This document shows, piece by piece, positions 44,546 through 53,035 of a stretch of DNA of 64,000 bases. The translations under genes were made by a program, and so were the position numbers. Each line of letters begins with the position of its first letter. The first letter of the stretch is position 1. The stretch covers positions 1 through 64,000 of the forward strand of contig CALIRO010000032.1 of the NCBI GenBank assembly GCA_938042245.1, given 5' to 3'. This DNA comes from an uncultured Thermoguttaceae bacterium. Its GTDB lineage: Bacteria; Planctomycetota; Planctomycetia; Pirellulales; Thermoguttaceae. The notes below the pieces were generated by a model. That model was not told where the DNA came from. It saw nothing but the letters and a program-made list of their open reading frames with translations, and ran no database searches.

Positions 44546-45574
44546 TCAGAAGGCACTTTGGACGGGAACGCCGGCTTCTTTCAGCAGCAGTTCGGCGATT
44601 TGCACGGCATTGGTGGCGGCGCCTTTGCGCAGGTTGTCGCTGACGCACCAGAAGACCAGGCCATTGGGATGCGAAAGGTCTTCCCGCACCCGACCGATGA
44701 ACACTTCATCACGCCCTGTACAGGTCATCGGCATCGGATACTGCTTCCGCTCGATATCATCGACCACCACAATGCCCGGAAACCGCCGCCAAAGCTCCCG
44801 GGCCTCCTCGACCGTGACCTTCCGCTCCGTTTCTACGACGATGGTTTCACTGTGGCAATTGCTAACCGGCACCCGGACCGTGGTGGCACAAACTTGGATG
44901 GAATCATCTTCCAGGATTTTGCGGGTCTCCAGAACCATTTTCATCTCTTCGGAGGTATAGCCTTTGTGTTTGGGCGAACCGATCTGCGGGATGCAGTTGA
45001 AGGCGATCGGATAGGGAAAACATTCGTACTGGTAGTGTTGACCGGCCAAGGCGGCCCGGGTCCCCCCTTCCAGATCGCGGCTTCCGGCCACCCCGGCGCC
45101 GCTGACGGCCTGATAGGTGCTGACGATCACCCGGCGCACCCGGGCCGCATCATGCAGCGGCTTTAGCGCCATGACCATTTGCGTCGTAGAACAATTCGGG
45201 CTGGCAATAATGCCCTGATGACGACGCACTGCATGGGGGTTGACCTCCGGGATCACCAACGGCACCTTTGGGTCCATCCGCCAATAGCCGCTTTCATCCA
45301 CCACCACACACCCCCGCCGAACCACCTCCGGAATATAATCCCGGGCCACCTCATCCGGGGTACTGGAAATCACCAGGTCCACTCCATCGAACGCCTCCGG
45401 CCGAAGTTCTTCCACCTCCACCTGCTGGCCATCAAACGGCAGGACCCGACCGGCCGATTTTTGGGAAGCAAAAAACCGGATCTTCTTATAAGGAAAGCGG
45501 CGGGATTCTAAAATTTCCCGAATCAGGGTTCCTACCGCCCCCGTGGCACCGACGACAGCAACTGTATCAAACAC
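44546..45574 (-). CDS. asd: Aspartate-semialdehyde dehydrogenase
   Basis: Reduces aspartyl phosphate to the semialdehyde for lysine/DAP, threonine and methionine synthesis. VAVVGATGAVG binds NADP. Catalytic Cys 128 is in ASPNCSTTQ. GRVREDLSHPNG carries the later conserved residues. The protein has 342 residues, a normal length. GTG 45574 is chosen because GGAGGAG lies 7 bases upstream. It heads a minus-strand run with truA and the glycosyltransferase, with gaps of 229 and 141 bases, so cotranscription is uncertain. Confidence 0.96.
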   Translation of the reverse strand: MFDTVAVVGATGAVGTLIREILESRRFPYKKIRFFASQKSAGRVLPFDGQQVEVEELRPEAFDGVDLVISSTPDEVARDYIPEVVRRGCVVVDESGYWRMDPKVPLVIPEVNPHAVRRHQGIIASPNCSTTQMVMALKPLHDAARVRRVIVSTYQAVSGAGVAGSRDLEGGTRAALAGQHYQYECFPYPIAFNCIPQIGSPKHKGYTSEEMKMVLETRKILEDDSIQVCATTVRVPVSNCHSETIVVETERKVTVEEARELWRRFPGIVVVDDIERKQYPMPMTCTGRDEVFIGRVREDLSHPNGLVFWCVSDNLRKGAATNAVQIAELLLKEAGVPVQSAF

Positions 45575-45817
45575 CTTTTTGCTCCTCCCAGCCTAATCCG
45601 AAGACTCCCTTACCCTGCACAATTTCGCAGAGACGACTAGAAGCATCACAGAGGGCTCTGTGCTGAAAACACCAAGACTTTTAACTATAATCAGGCCAAG
45701 CCAGTTCGGCAAGAGGAAAGAGGCGGTTAGGCCCTCTCTTTTGAGGGAGATAAACCATTCTTCCAACCCACCCGGGGTTGCTTTTCGGAAGCCATCGGCC
45801 TTAGGAGCGGATTTGCA

Positions 45818-46615
45818 ATGAAAACCAACCCGGTCAAACAGAAGCTTCGCCAAGGGGAGGTCAGTTTCGGGACCTGGCTTTCGTTGGGCCAGTTGCAGGC
45901 CGTGCGGATATTGGCCCGGAGCGGCTGGGACTGGCTGACCCTAGATATGGAGCATGGGGCGTTCGATTGGTCGGAGGCAGCCGTGTTGTGTGCGGCGGTA
46001 GCCGACGCCGGCTGCGTACCGCTGATCCGAGTGCCCGAAGGAAGTGTCCCGTACATCAAACGGGCTTTGGACGCCGGGGCCTGGGGCATTGTTGTGCCGA
46101 TGGTCGAGACGGTCGAGCAAGCGCGACTTGCCATCGCCGCCGCCAAATATCCGCCCGAAGGCATCCGTAGCGCCGGCGGCGGTATGCATGCCCTGAACTT
46201 CCAAGCCGGCCTGGAAGAATATTACCGGCAGGCTAACGACCAGATACTGCTCGTCCTGCAGATCGAAAGCCCCCAAGGCGTAGAGAATACAGAGGCCATC
46301 TGCCAACTGCCTGGTTTCGACGCCCTATTTATCGGGCCGAATGATTTGCGGTTTCGGATGCGTGGGCCGGACGGCCAATTCCCCAGCCCGGAGGAATTGG
46401 AAGCCGCTATTCAGAAGGTGGTCCAAATTGGCCGGAAAACCGGTCGGCCCACCGGCATCCATGCGATGGACCCAGCCGACGCCCTTGGCCGAGCCCAGCA
46501 AGGAATGCAGTTTTTGGCCGTCGGAAGCGACCTTCGGATGCTGGCCTTGCAAAACGCTGCCTGGTGCCAGGAGCTTTGGCCCGATCGCCCGGTCAGCGAT
46601 TTGGCAAGATATTGA
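45818..46615 (+). CDS. HpcH/HpaI aldolase family protein
   Basis: The protein has 265 residues, a TIM-barrel class II pyruvate aldolase. FGTWLSLG opens the core, LTLDMEHGAFDW carries active-site His, and LVLQIESPQGVEN and LFIGPNDLRF carry the metal Glu and Asp. It should cleave or form 2-keto-3-deoxy or 4-hydroxy-2-keto acids, suggesting sugar acid breakdown. AGGAG precedes ATG 45818. It leads a plus-strand group of carbohydrate-like genes. Confidence 0.9.
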   Translation: MKTNPVKQKLRQGEVSFGTWLSLGQLQAVRILARSGWDWLTLDMEHGAFDWSEAAVLCAAVADAGCVPLIRVPEGSVPYIKRALDAGAWGIVVPMVETVEQARLAIAAAKYPPEGIRSAGGGMHALNFQAGLEEYYRQANDQILLVLQIESPQGVENTEAICQLPGFDALFIGPNDLRFRMRGPDGQFPSPEELEAAIQKVVQIGRKTGRPTGIHAMDPADALGRAQQGMQFLAVGSDLRMLALQNAAWCQELWPDRPVSDLARY

Positions 46616-47124
46616 GCGAGCTGCTAAGAGGCGGTCCTGAAATTGGCGTTTCGGCTCTCCCGGACGTATTCCGGAACCGGTATCTATCCAGAAAACGCCT
46701 CAAAATTGGGGATTTTCTAGAGCATCACCGGTCCCAAATGGCCCCCACCTTTATGGGGTAAACCCATTTTTGGGACAGCCTCTAAGATATTCAAAGGAAT
46801 CACAGGAGAACAGGTTCATAAGAATCGGAATCGGGAGCTTTCGAGGGGCCCTTTTCAATTGGAGACTGTCGGGGATAATATTTGTTTTCCTAATTTTGGA
46901 TGTCCTCCGGCTTGCAGGATTGGTAAAAACGCCCTTTGGGTGGAAAAGGCTTGGCGGCGGGTTTCCTTGCTTCTTATAGGGCCGAATATAGGGCAATATC
47001 CTGTTCAGCCGAGCCCAGAGGACATCGAAACTAGGTTTCCATGGGACTAGTGAGTTCATGGAATTGGCTAATCCACCACACGGGAGAGAGAACCCCTTTC
47101 CTTTTTGAAAAAGCAGGCCAGAGG
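46616..47124. other. Intergenic region with a nested hairpin
   Basis: No gene. GTCCCAAATGG (46731-46741) can pair with CCATTTTTGGGAC (46764-46776), enclosing CCCCA/TGGGG. It lies 115 bases after the aldolase stop and may be a terminator or repeat, but no T-run follows. AT-rich bases appear near 46850-46920. Confidence 0.4.
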
Positions 47125-48297
47125 ATGAGTAAGAAGAGGTTATTTTGCGGGACATGCTGGTTGGCAGTGGTAGGGTTGGGAATGCACGCTCTTGGGGCGG
47201 GCGAACCGATTACTCGCCCGGAGGTGAAACAGCCGGCCGCTTACGACGGCCAACCTGCGGACATGGCAAAACCGGTGAAAGTTTTTATCCTCTTGGGACA
47301 ATCCAACATGGTGGGATTCGGTCTGGTCGAACCGGAAACGACCAAGGGAACGTTAGCCTACTACTGCAAGCAGCAGAAGAAGTACCCTTTCCTATTAGAC
47401 GAAGGCGGGGCCTGGAAGGTGCGGAGGGATGTACGGTGTGTGTTTGTCATGCAAAAAGGAACAGCTAGGGTGATCGTCAGGAACGATTGGCTCCAGCCGG
47501 GATTTGGCGCTAGGGCGCAGTTTATCGGGCCTGAACTAGGGTTTGGCTATGTCGTGGGCAACGCCCTGGAGGCGCCGGTGCTTTTGATCAAAGCCTGCAT
47601 CGGGAATCGGAGCTTGGGGTGGGACTATTTACCGCCAGGCAGCCAGCGGTTTGCTAGCGTGCGAAAGGAGAAGAGCGGCGTAGAGAAAACATTTATATAT
47701 GCTGGCTATAAGGACCGGCCGCCTTTTTGGGAGATGGACAAGGCCCAAGGCTTGGCCACTCCGCCGCCGCCTTGGCTCGGAAAGGATGGAAAACCGATCG
47801 ATTGGTACGCAGGAAAACAGTACGACGACGAGGTGGCTAATGCCAAGGCAGTGTTAAGCGAAATCGGCAAGTACTATCCTGGCGCCAGCAGCTATGAGAT
47901 AGGTGGTTTTGTGTGGTTCCAAGGGCATAAGGATCAAGATCCTGTATATGCTGACCGCTATGAACAGAATCTCGTCCAGTTGATCAGAGCCCTCCGAAAG
48001 GATTTTAACGCTCCCAAAGCTCCTTTTGTGCTTGCTACCGGCTGTGGGAATCCTGGAACCGAGGGTTTGGGGTTGAAGATTGCCGAAGCTCAGCTTGCGA
48101 TGAACGACGCCCACAAATACCCGGAGTTTGCTGGGAATGTACAATGTGTGGATGTTCGAGGCTTCTGGCCCAACCCGGAACAGTCCCCTAGTAAACAGGG
48201 CTACCATTACTACTGGAACGCGGCCACGTACATGGATGTAGGGTTATCGCTCGGCTGGGCCATGGTGGAGATGTTAAACAACGGAAAGAGATACTGA
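47125..48297 (+). CDS. Secreted SASA-type (sialate O-acetylesterase-like) hydrolase
   Basis: About 390 residues. A signal peptide starts at MSKKRLFCGTCWLAVVGLGM. VFILLGQSNMVG is the SGNH/SASA block with nucleophile Ser. The later block reads FVWFQGHKDQD, where family members usually have WYQGESD; the Glu-Ser pair is changed to His-Lys. ATG 47125 is preferred, with AGAGG just before it; the frame is open to 47041. It is followed after 53 bases by the Gfo/Idh gene. Likely deacetylates a sugar or glycan in the periplasm. Confidence 0.82.
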   Translation: MSKKRLFCGTCWLAVVGLGMHALGAGEPITRPEVKQPAAYDGQPADMAKPVKVFILLGQSNMVGFGLVEPETTKGTLAYYCKQQKKYPFLLDEGGAWKVRRDVRCVFVMQKGTARVIVRNDWLQPGFGARAQFIGPELGFGYVVGNALEAPVLLIKACIGNRSLGWDYLPPGSQRFASVRKEKSGVEKTFIYAGYKDRPPFWEMDKAQGLATPPPPWLGKDGKPIDWYAGKQYDDEVANAKAVLSEIGKYYPGASSYEIGGFVWFQGHKDQDPVYADRYEQNLVQLIRALRKDFNAPKAPFVLATGCGNPGTEGLGLKIAEAQLAMNDAHKYPEFAGNVQCVDVRGFWPNPEQSPSKQGYHYYWNAATYMDVGLSLGWAMVEMLNNGKRY

Positions 48298-48350
48298 AAT
48301 GCAGGATATGACTGACTGAAAGGTCGTTATGGGAAGAAAGGGAGGAATCG

Positions 48351-49640
48351 ATGGATAACCAGGTGAAACTGAGCCGGCGGCGTTTTCTCCGGAGTTCTGG
48401 GTGTGCAGGAGCGGCTTTGGCAGCCGGTCGGTGGTTGGCGCCGGCCGTGCTGGCCGCACCCGCCCCTTCCAAAGTCCTGGGCATCGGATGCATTGGGCTG
48501 GGTACCCGGGGCGGCGATCTGATCCATGCCGTGGTCCATATCCCTGAGGTCAAGGTGACAGCGGTTTGCGATGTGTATGGGCCGCATCGCCAGAAAGGCA
48601 TTGAGCGGAGCCAGAACCCTGAAGTAAAAGCGTATGTGGATTATCGGGACTTGCTGGCTGACCCGAATGTTGATGCGGTCATCATTGCCACGCCGGACCA
48701 TTGGCATTGCCAGATGGTGTTGGATGCCGCCCAAGCGGGCAAACACATCTATTGCGAGAAGGGATTGTGCCGCACTTTGGACGAGGCCAAGCGGATTCGT
48801 GAAGCGCTGAAACGCAGTGGCGTGGTCTTCCAACTAGGCCATCAAGCCCGTCAGTCCACCTGTGCTTTGCAGGCGAAAGAGCTGTTGGCTCAGGGCATTC
48901 TAGGCCCCATCAGCATGGTACGCACCGGCCGATTCAAGGCGTCGGATCCGGAACATCCGAATTGGCGGTGGTACGGCTATTATGATCAGTGGGAGCGTCC
49001 GGATCCGGCAAAGGTGATTAAGGAACTGAATTGGGAGCTGTGGCTAGGACCGGCGCCGAAAATCCCTTGGAACGAACGCCACTTTTGGCATTGGCGCTGT
49101 TATTGGGCCTATGGGACCGGATATGCCGGCGACCTGCTTTCGCACGAAATGGATTTCGTGCAGTATCTTCTCGGCCATGGAATTCCCGACACCTGCATCT
49201 GTACGGGCATGATCTCGCTTCTTCGGGATGATCGGGAAGTGCCGGATACCTGGTCGGCCATCTACGAGTTTGAAAAGCTCGGCCGAACCGTCACCTTTAT
49301 CGGAAGCATGAACACGGGCCAAGCCAAACAACCGGTGGAAATCTGCGGTCGGGATGCTACCCTCCGTTTCGATGACATCGCCCACAATGTTACCCGTTTC
49401 CAGATTATCCCCGAAGAGCATAACAGACGAACGGATCTGCCGAAAGGATACGACTGGAAAAAGACGCCCAGGCAGCCCAACCACCTGGAAGACTGGATCA
49501 ACTGCATCCGAAACGGAGGGACCCCAAAATGTTCCACCGATGAGGCGTTCGTCGAAGCCGTTACCTCTCTCATGTCGCTGGTTTCGTACCAACAGGGCCG
49601 GAAGGTGCGATGGGACCCGGTGCGGGAAGAAATCGTTTGA
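48351..49640 (+). CDS. TAT-exported Gfo/Idh/MocA oxidoreductase
   Basis: The protein has 429 residues. Leader LSRRRFLRSSGCAGAALAAG is a twin-arginine signal. The NAD(P)-binding part reads VLGIGCIGLGTRGGDLIH, then DAVIIATPDHWH and AGKHIYCEKGLCRT, where EKG takes the place of the usual EKP; CRT follows. YQQGRKVRWD closes the C-terminal domain. These exported members act on sugars in planctomycetes and related bacteria. GGGAGG sits before the ATG. It is coupled closely with the upstream SASA gene (53-base gap), suggesting one transcript. Confidence 0.93.
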   Translation: MDNQVKLSRRRFLRSSGCAGAALAAGRWLAPAVLAAPAPSKVLGIGCIGLGTRGGDLIHAVVHIPEVKVTAVCDVYGPHRQKGIERSQNPEVKAYVDYRDLLADPNVDAVIIATPDHWHCQMVLDAAQAGKHIYCEKGLCRTLDEAKRIREALKRSGVVFQLGHQARQSTCALQAKELLAQGILGPISMVRTGRFKASDPEHPNWRWYGYYDQWERPDPAKVIKELNWELWLGPAPKIPWNERHFWHWRCYWAYGTGYAGDLLSHEMDFVQYLLGHGIPDTCICTGMISLLRDDREVPDTWSAIYEFEKLGRTVTFIGSMNTGQAKQPVEICGRDATLRFDDIAHNVTRFQIIPEEHNRRTDLPKGYDWKKTPRQPNHLEDWINCIRNGGTPKCSTDEAFVEAVTSLMSLVSYQQGRKVRWDPVREEIV

Positions 49641-49789
49641 TCATCCGAACCCATTGTTTTAGAAGGAGCGGGAGTTTCCAGAAAACTTCAGCAGACCGAT
49701 TGGTAATCTCATAACCCGTCAGCCGAAGGAGGCAACCTGTCCCTGCTCGGAACGCAGGAAGCCAGCTTTTCTCTGCTGGTGTACCTATT

Positions 49790-49815
49790 CTGGATTCCCG
49801 TTTGCGTGGGAATGA
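49790..49815. repeat. GGATTCC-family dispersed palindromic repeat
   Basis: CTGGATTCCCGTTTGCG and TGGGAATGA form the arms. Lies in the 278-base gap between the Gfo/Idh gene and the next gene. Confidence 0.75.
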
Positions 49816-49918
49816 AGAAAGAGAGTTTTTCTTGATCAACCAGACAGCGTGTTGAGTCGGCTGAAGTGTTTCAGGAACTGAAGCGTTTGTGCGAAGGTAC
49901 AGGAAGGAGAAGAAGATC

Positions 49919-51601
49919 ATGAAAGGCGGCTGGGTGCTTGTTGGGCTATTGGTGTTCTGGTGGGGAGTAGTTGGGCGAAGCGCTGCGCCGAACGAACCTC
50001 CTGGGTCTTCCCAAACGGGTAAGTTGATATATCGGTTGAATGGATTACATGGGTATATTGGTTTTCAGACGCCCCCTGCCCCATCGGAGTATTGCGTGGG
50101 GATGGGGTTTTACACTGCGGTGTGGCGGCTGATCGACAGACGACTGGCCGATTTCCAGATTGGACTAGCCGGTTGCTGGATCCTGCCCGACAATTCCGAC
50201 AATAAAGACAAGCCGCTCTGTCCGGAGGGGACGTTGGCCCGGCAGTGGCAGCGGCGTGGCCCCACCTGGGAAAGCGTCTTCCAGACCATCGAGGGCGGCG
50301 TGGGCTACTGGGCAGGCAATCAGTTTCGGTACGGGCCGCCCAAGTTCAGCATGAACGCCACCCCCCAATGCTACGACTACGAAATCGGATCGCCCGGATG
50401 GTCCTTCTTTTACAGCAGGGAAGCTCTGCCCGATGATCGGTTGGGTATCGCCCAATTGAGCAATCGATTGCTCATCCCTCCGGATGGATTGACCTTTCAG
50501 GGCAACCCGGACGGCGAGTTTCTGGGATATACCTGGATGGCATTGCCCTTTACCGATCCGAGCACGGACGACCCGCCGACGGGGGAACAAAGTTGGACCT
50601 GTTTCCTTAGCGCTGCCAACTTCAAAGGGCCTATTGCCTATTACATTCCGGAAACCTGGAGCAAGATTGGTAAACTGTTCAAATGTTCTTTCCTTTATGG
50701 CCGGGGACTTGATGCTCGGCCAGGCAAAATGCGCGGCGGCGCTATGGAGATTAATACCGTTCCCGCCTTCGAGGCCCAGGATTCCCACGGAGTCCGCTAC
50801 TGCAAGATCCCTCCCCTCCGATTCCCCGTGGATCCCCAGGGCAGAAGCGTGCTGGTGCAGGAGGTTACCTACTATTCGAAAGCCGCTCTATACGATGCCT
50901 TCAAGGCTTGGCGGGACGGCGGCCCAGCCTGCTCCGGACGCTTTGACCTAAAAGGGGCCTGGAAGCCTCCGCTGAGCACAAGGACTGTGCGTCTGGATCA
51001 GGCAGGCAAGCAGATCCTCGGCCTGGAGGGACTGTTCCAAACAAAAGTCTTCGAAGGCAATATGTGGGGCCTCCAGTGGAACGATAATCCAATTAGCCCG
51101 AAGGGACAGTTTCCGGAGTATTTTAAGTGGGAAGGTGAAAAAATTATCCCTATCTCTGCTCAAGATGTGCCTCCCGAGACCCGCCTCGGCCAACAACACT
51201 TCAAACTCGCCAAACCCGGCGGCCCCTACAGCTCGCCGGCCGCCGGTGCCTGGACCCAACCTGGCCCAAAACTCGGGCCGTTCCGGGTGCAGCTTGCCGA
51301 CGGTTCCGTGGTAACCTACTGCTGGTACCGTTTTATTGATCAGCCTTCGTTTCAGCAGTATCGCTGGAGCGACCAGAAGAAGGCCAAATTGCAGGCCTTG
51401 GTGGAAAAAATCCATGCCTCTTGGCCTATCGACCGGGACTACATGCCGCCGTTAAAACACGGGAAATTGGTGGCCCTGGACCCCGCCTTGCTGGTTACGC
51501 CGCCCAAAGGGCTGGAGGTAGGCTACGTTCCTATCGTTACCCGGCAAGAGTGGGCTGCTCAGTACTCTGCCGGACCAGATAACATGAGATCGCAAAAATA
51601 A
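49919..51601 (+). CDS. Large secreted protein of unknown function
   Basis: About 560 residues, not recognised. A signal peptide (WVLVGLLVFWWGVVGRSAA) is followed by a Trp/Tyr/Gly/Pro-rich beta-like sequence, for example LNGLHGYIGFQTPPAPSEYC. It has four or more scattered cysteines. No glycoside hydrolase, SGNH or Rossmann motif was seen. AAGGAG precedes ATG 49919. It lies downstream of the HpcH-SASA-Gfo/Idh genes, so a role in carbohydrate use is a reasonable guess only. One leftward GGGCAGGG is at 50074. Confidence 0.72.
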   Translation: MKGGWVLVGLLVFWWGVVGRSAAPNEPPGSSQTGKLIYRLNGLHGYIGFQTPPAPSEYCVGMGFYTAVWRLIDRRLADFQIGLAGCWILPDNSDNKDKPLCPEGTLARQWQRRGPTWESVFQTIEGGVGYWAGNQFRYGPPKFSMNATPQCYDYEIGSPGWSFFYSREALPDDRLGIAQLSNRLLIPPDGLTFQGNPDGEFLGYTWMALPFTDPSTDDPPTGEQSWTCFLSAANFKGPIAYYIPETWSKIGKLFKCSFLYGRGLDARPGKMRGGAMEINTVPAFEAQDSHGVRYCKIPPLRFPVDPQGRSVLVQEVTYYSKAALYDAFKAWRDGGPACSGRFDLKGAWKPPLSTRTVRLDQAGKQILGLEGLFQTKVFEGNMWGLQWNDNPISPKGQFPEYFKWEGEKIIPISAQDVPPETRLGQQHFKLAKPGGPYSSPAAGAWTQPGPKLGPFRVQLADGSVVTYCWYRFIDQPSFQQYRWSDQKKAKLQALVEKIHASWPIDRDYMPPLKHGKLVALDPALLVTPPKGLEVGYVPIVTRQEWAAQYSAGPDNMRSQK

Positions 51602-51705
51602 ATATTGATCTTTAAATTAGCACCAAGAGCTTTTTGGCGGCCAAATGGCTTACTTTCTCGAGCCGTGGACTTGAATATCCAAACGGCCACGCCAAGGGGG
51701 AGCGC

Positions 51706-52644
51706 TTAGGCGGTAATGCCTTTGGTCAGGGCCATGAAGGCGGTTTCTAGGTTCAGTTCGTCTTCGCGGAACTCTAGCAGGTGGTAGCCGGATTGAACCA
51801 AAAGCTCGGCTAAGGGGCTGTAGTCTTCGACGCCCGCCTGCAAGGTGGCCAAGATGGCGCCATCTTGGATATCTACCTTTTGTACGGAAGAGTCTTGTTC
51901 CAAGAGGCGGGCTGCGCGGTCCGGATTTTCCCGGACTCGGATCCGTACCACCAGGTGTTCTCGCACCCGGCGGATCACTTCCGATACTTCTGCCGAGATC
52001 AAAAGCACTCCCCGTTCGATGATGCCCACTTTGTTGCAGATGTCGGCCAGTTCTGGCAGGATATGGCTGGAGACCATGATGGTTTTGCCCATCTGGCGGA
52101 GTTGTTTGAGCAGTTGGCGGATTTCGATGCGTGCTCTGGGGTCTAGGCCGCTGGCCGGCTCGTCCAAAAGGAGTACCTGCGGATCATGCAGCAACACCCG
52201 GGCCAGGCCCAACCGCTGCGTCATGCCTCGGGAGAGGCTGGTTACCAGGGCATCCCGCTTGTAGCCCAGTTCGACTAAGTCTAGGACTTCTTCACATTTT
52301 TGCCGACGGGCCGGGCCTCGAATCCGATACGCAGCAGCAAAAAACTCTAAGTATTCCATCACCGTCATGTCGTCATACACGCCGAAGATGTCCGGCATAT
52401 AGCCGATGAGCCGACGTATCTCCTTGGCATGGGTGTAGATGGAATACCCGGCCACATACGCCTCGCCCCAGGTAGGATTCAGCAGGGTGGCCAGGATGCG
52501 CAAGGTGGTAGTTTTGCCCGAACCGTTCGGCCCGATAAAGCCAAAAAGATCCCCTTCGTGCAGCTCGAGATTGAGGTTGTCGATGGCCCGCAGCGAGCCA
52601 TACACCTTGGTAAGGTCCTGAGTTTTGATCATCACCTCGGCCAT
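51706..52644 (-). CDS. ABC transporter ATP-binding protein
   Basis: The protein has 312 residues. Walker A is GPNGSGKTTTL, the signature is LSRGMTQRL, Walker B is VLLLDEPASGLDP, and the switch His is in VSSHILPEL. The long C-terminal extension (about 215-312) is typical of ABC-2 type ATPases. The permease is not adjacent in the window. The large membrane-anchored protein encoded upstream on the same strand could be part of the same system. Cargo unknown. Confidence 0.92.
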   Translation of the reverse strand: MAEVMIKTQDLTKVYGSLRAIDNLNLELHEGDLFGFIGPNGSGKTTTLRILATLLNPTWGEAYVAGYSIYTHAKEIRRLIGYMPDIFGVYDDMTVMEYLEFFAAAYRIRGPARRQKCEEVLDLVELGYKRDALVTSLSRGMTQRLGLARVLLHDPQVLLLDEPASGLDPRARIEIRQLLKQLRQMGKTIMVSSHILPELADICNKVGIIERGVLLISAEVSEVIRRVREHLVVRIRVRENPDRAARLLEQDSSVQKVDIQDGAILATLQAGVEDYSPLAELLVQSGYHLLEFREDELNLETAFMALTKGITA

Positions 52645-53035
52645 AGGATTCGCCTCAATGGTTGGCGGGATCGTTTTTCTGTGGTATCCCTGCCCAAGCA
52701 GGGAGCCCGTTCCCCTCTCTCCTCCTGGAGAGAGGGGGCGAGTGTGAAGACGGTTACGCCTCTCCCCCCTCCGGGAGAGGCCGGCGGCGCCGAAGGCGAC
52801 GCCGGGTGAGGAGGACTGGTGTAACTTAGTCTGTTAGACTGAGTTTACTGCCAGTTAAGCAAAAAACCTATCGTCTAATAGACGTTGTTCCATACAAGGG
52901 GGCCGTCCTTGTCAGTCCTGGGCAAGTGCCCATGGTGTCATTCCCGCGGAAGCAGGAATCCAGGAGGAGCGGTTTGCCTGAGTGGCAAGTTTCCAAAATT
53001 TTCCTCCCCTCCCCTGCTCTTGGATTGGTTGATTG
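52645..53035. repeat. Repeat-rich gap between ABC ATPase and large membrane protein genes
   Basis: Perfect hairpin CCCCTCTCTCC (52712-52722) with GGAGAGAGGGG (52727-52737), then GCCTCTCCC/GGGAGAGGC near 52752 and a GGCGGCGCC-type stem after it. A GGATTCC-family copy lies at 52937-52964. Leftward GGGNAGGG at 52688 and 53007. The first hairpin is a dispersed-repeat type; termination is possible but no T-run was seen. Confidence 0.7.

Noticed and set aside
46751-47155. 134-codon minus-strand open frame
   Set aside because: No motif, no ribosome site, and it overlaps the start of the SASA-like gene.
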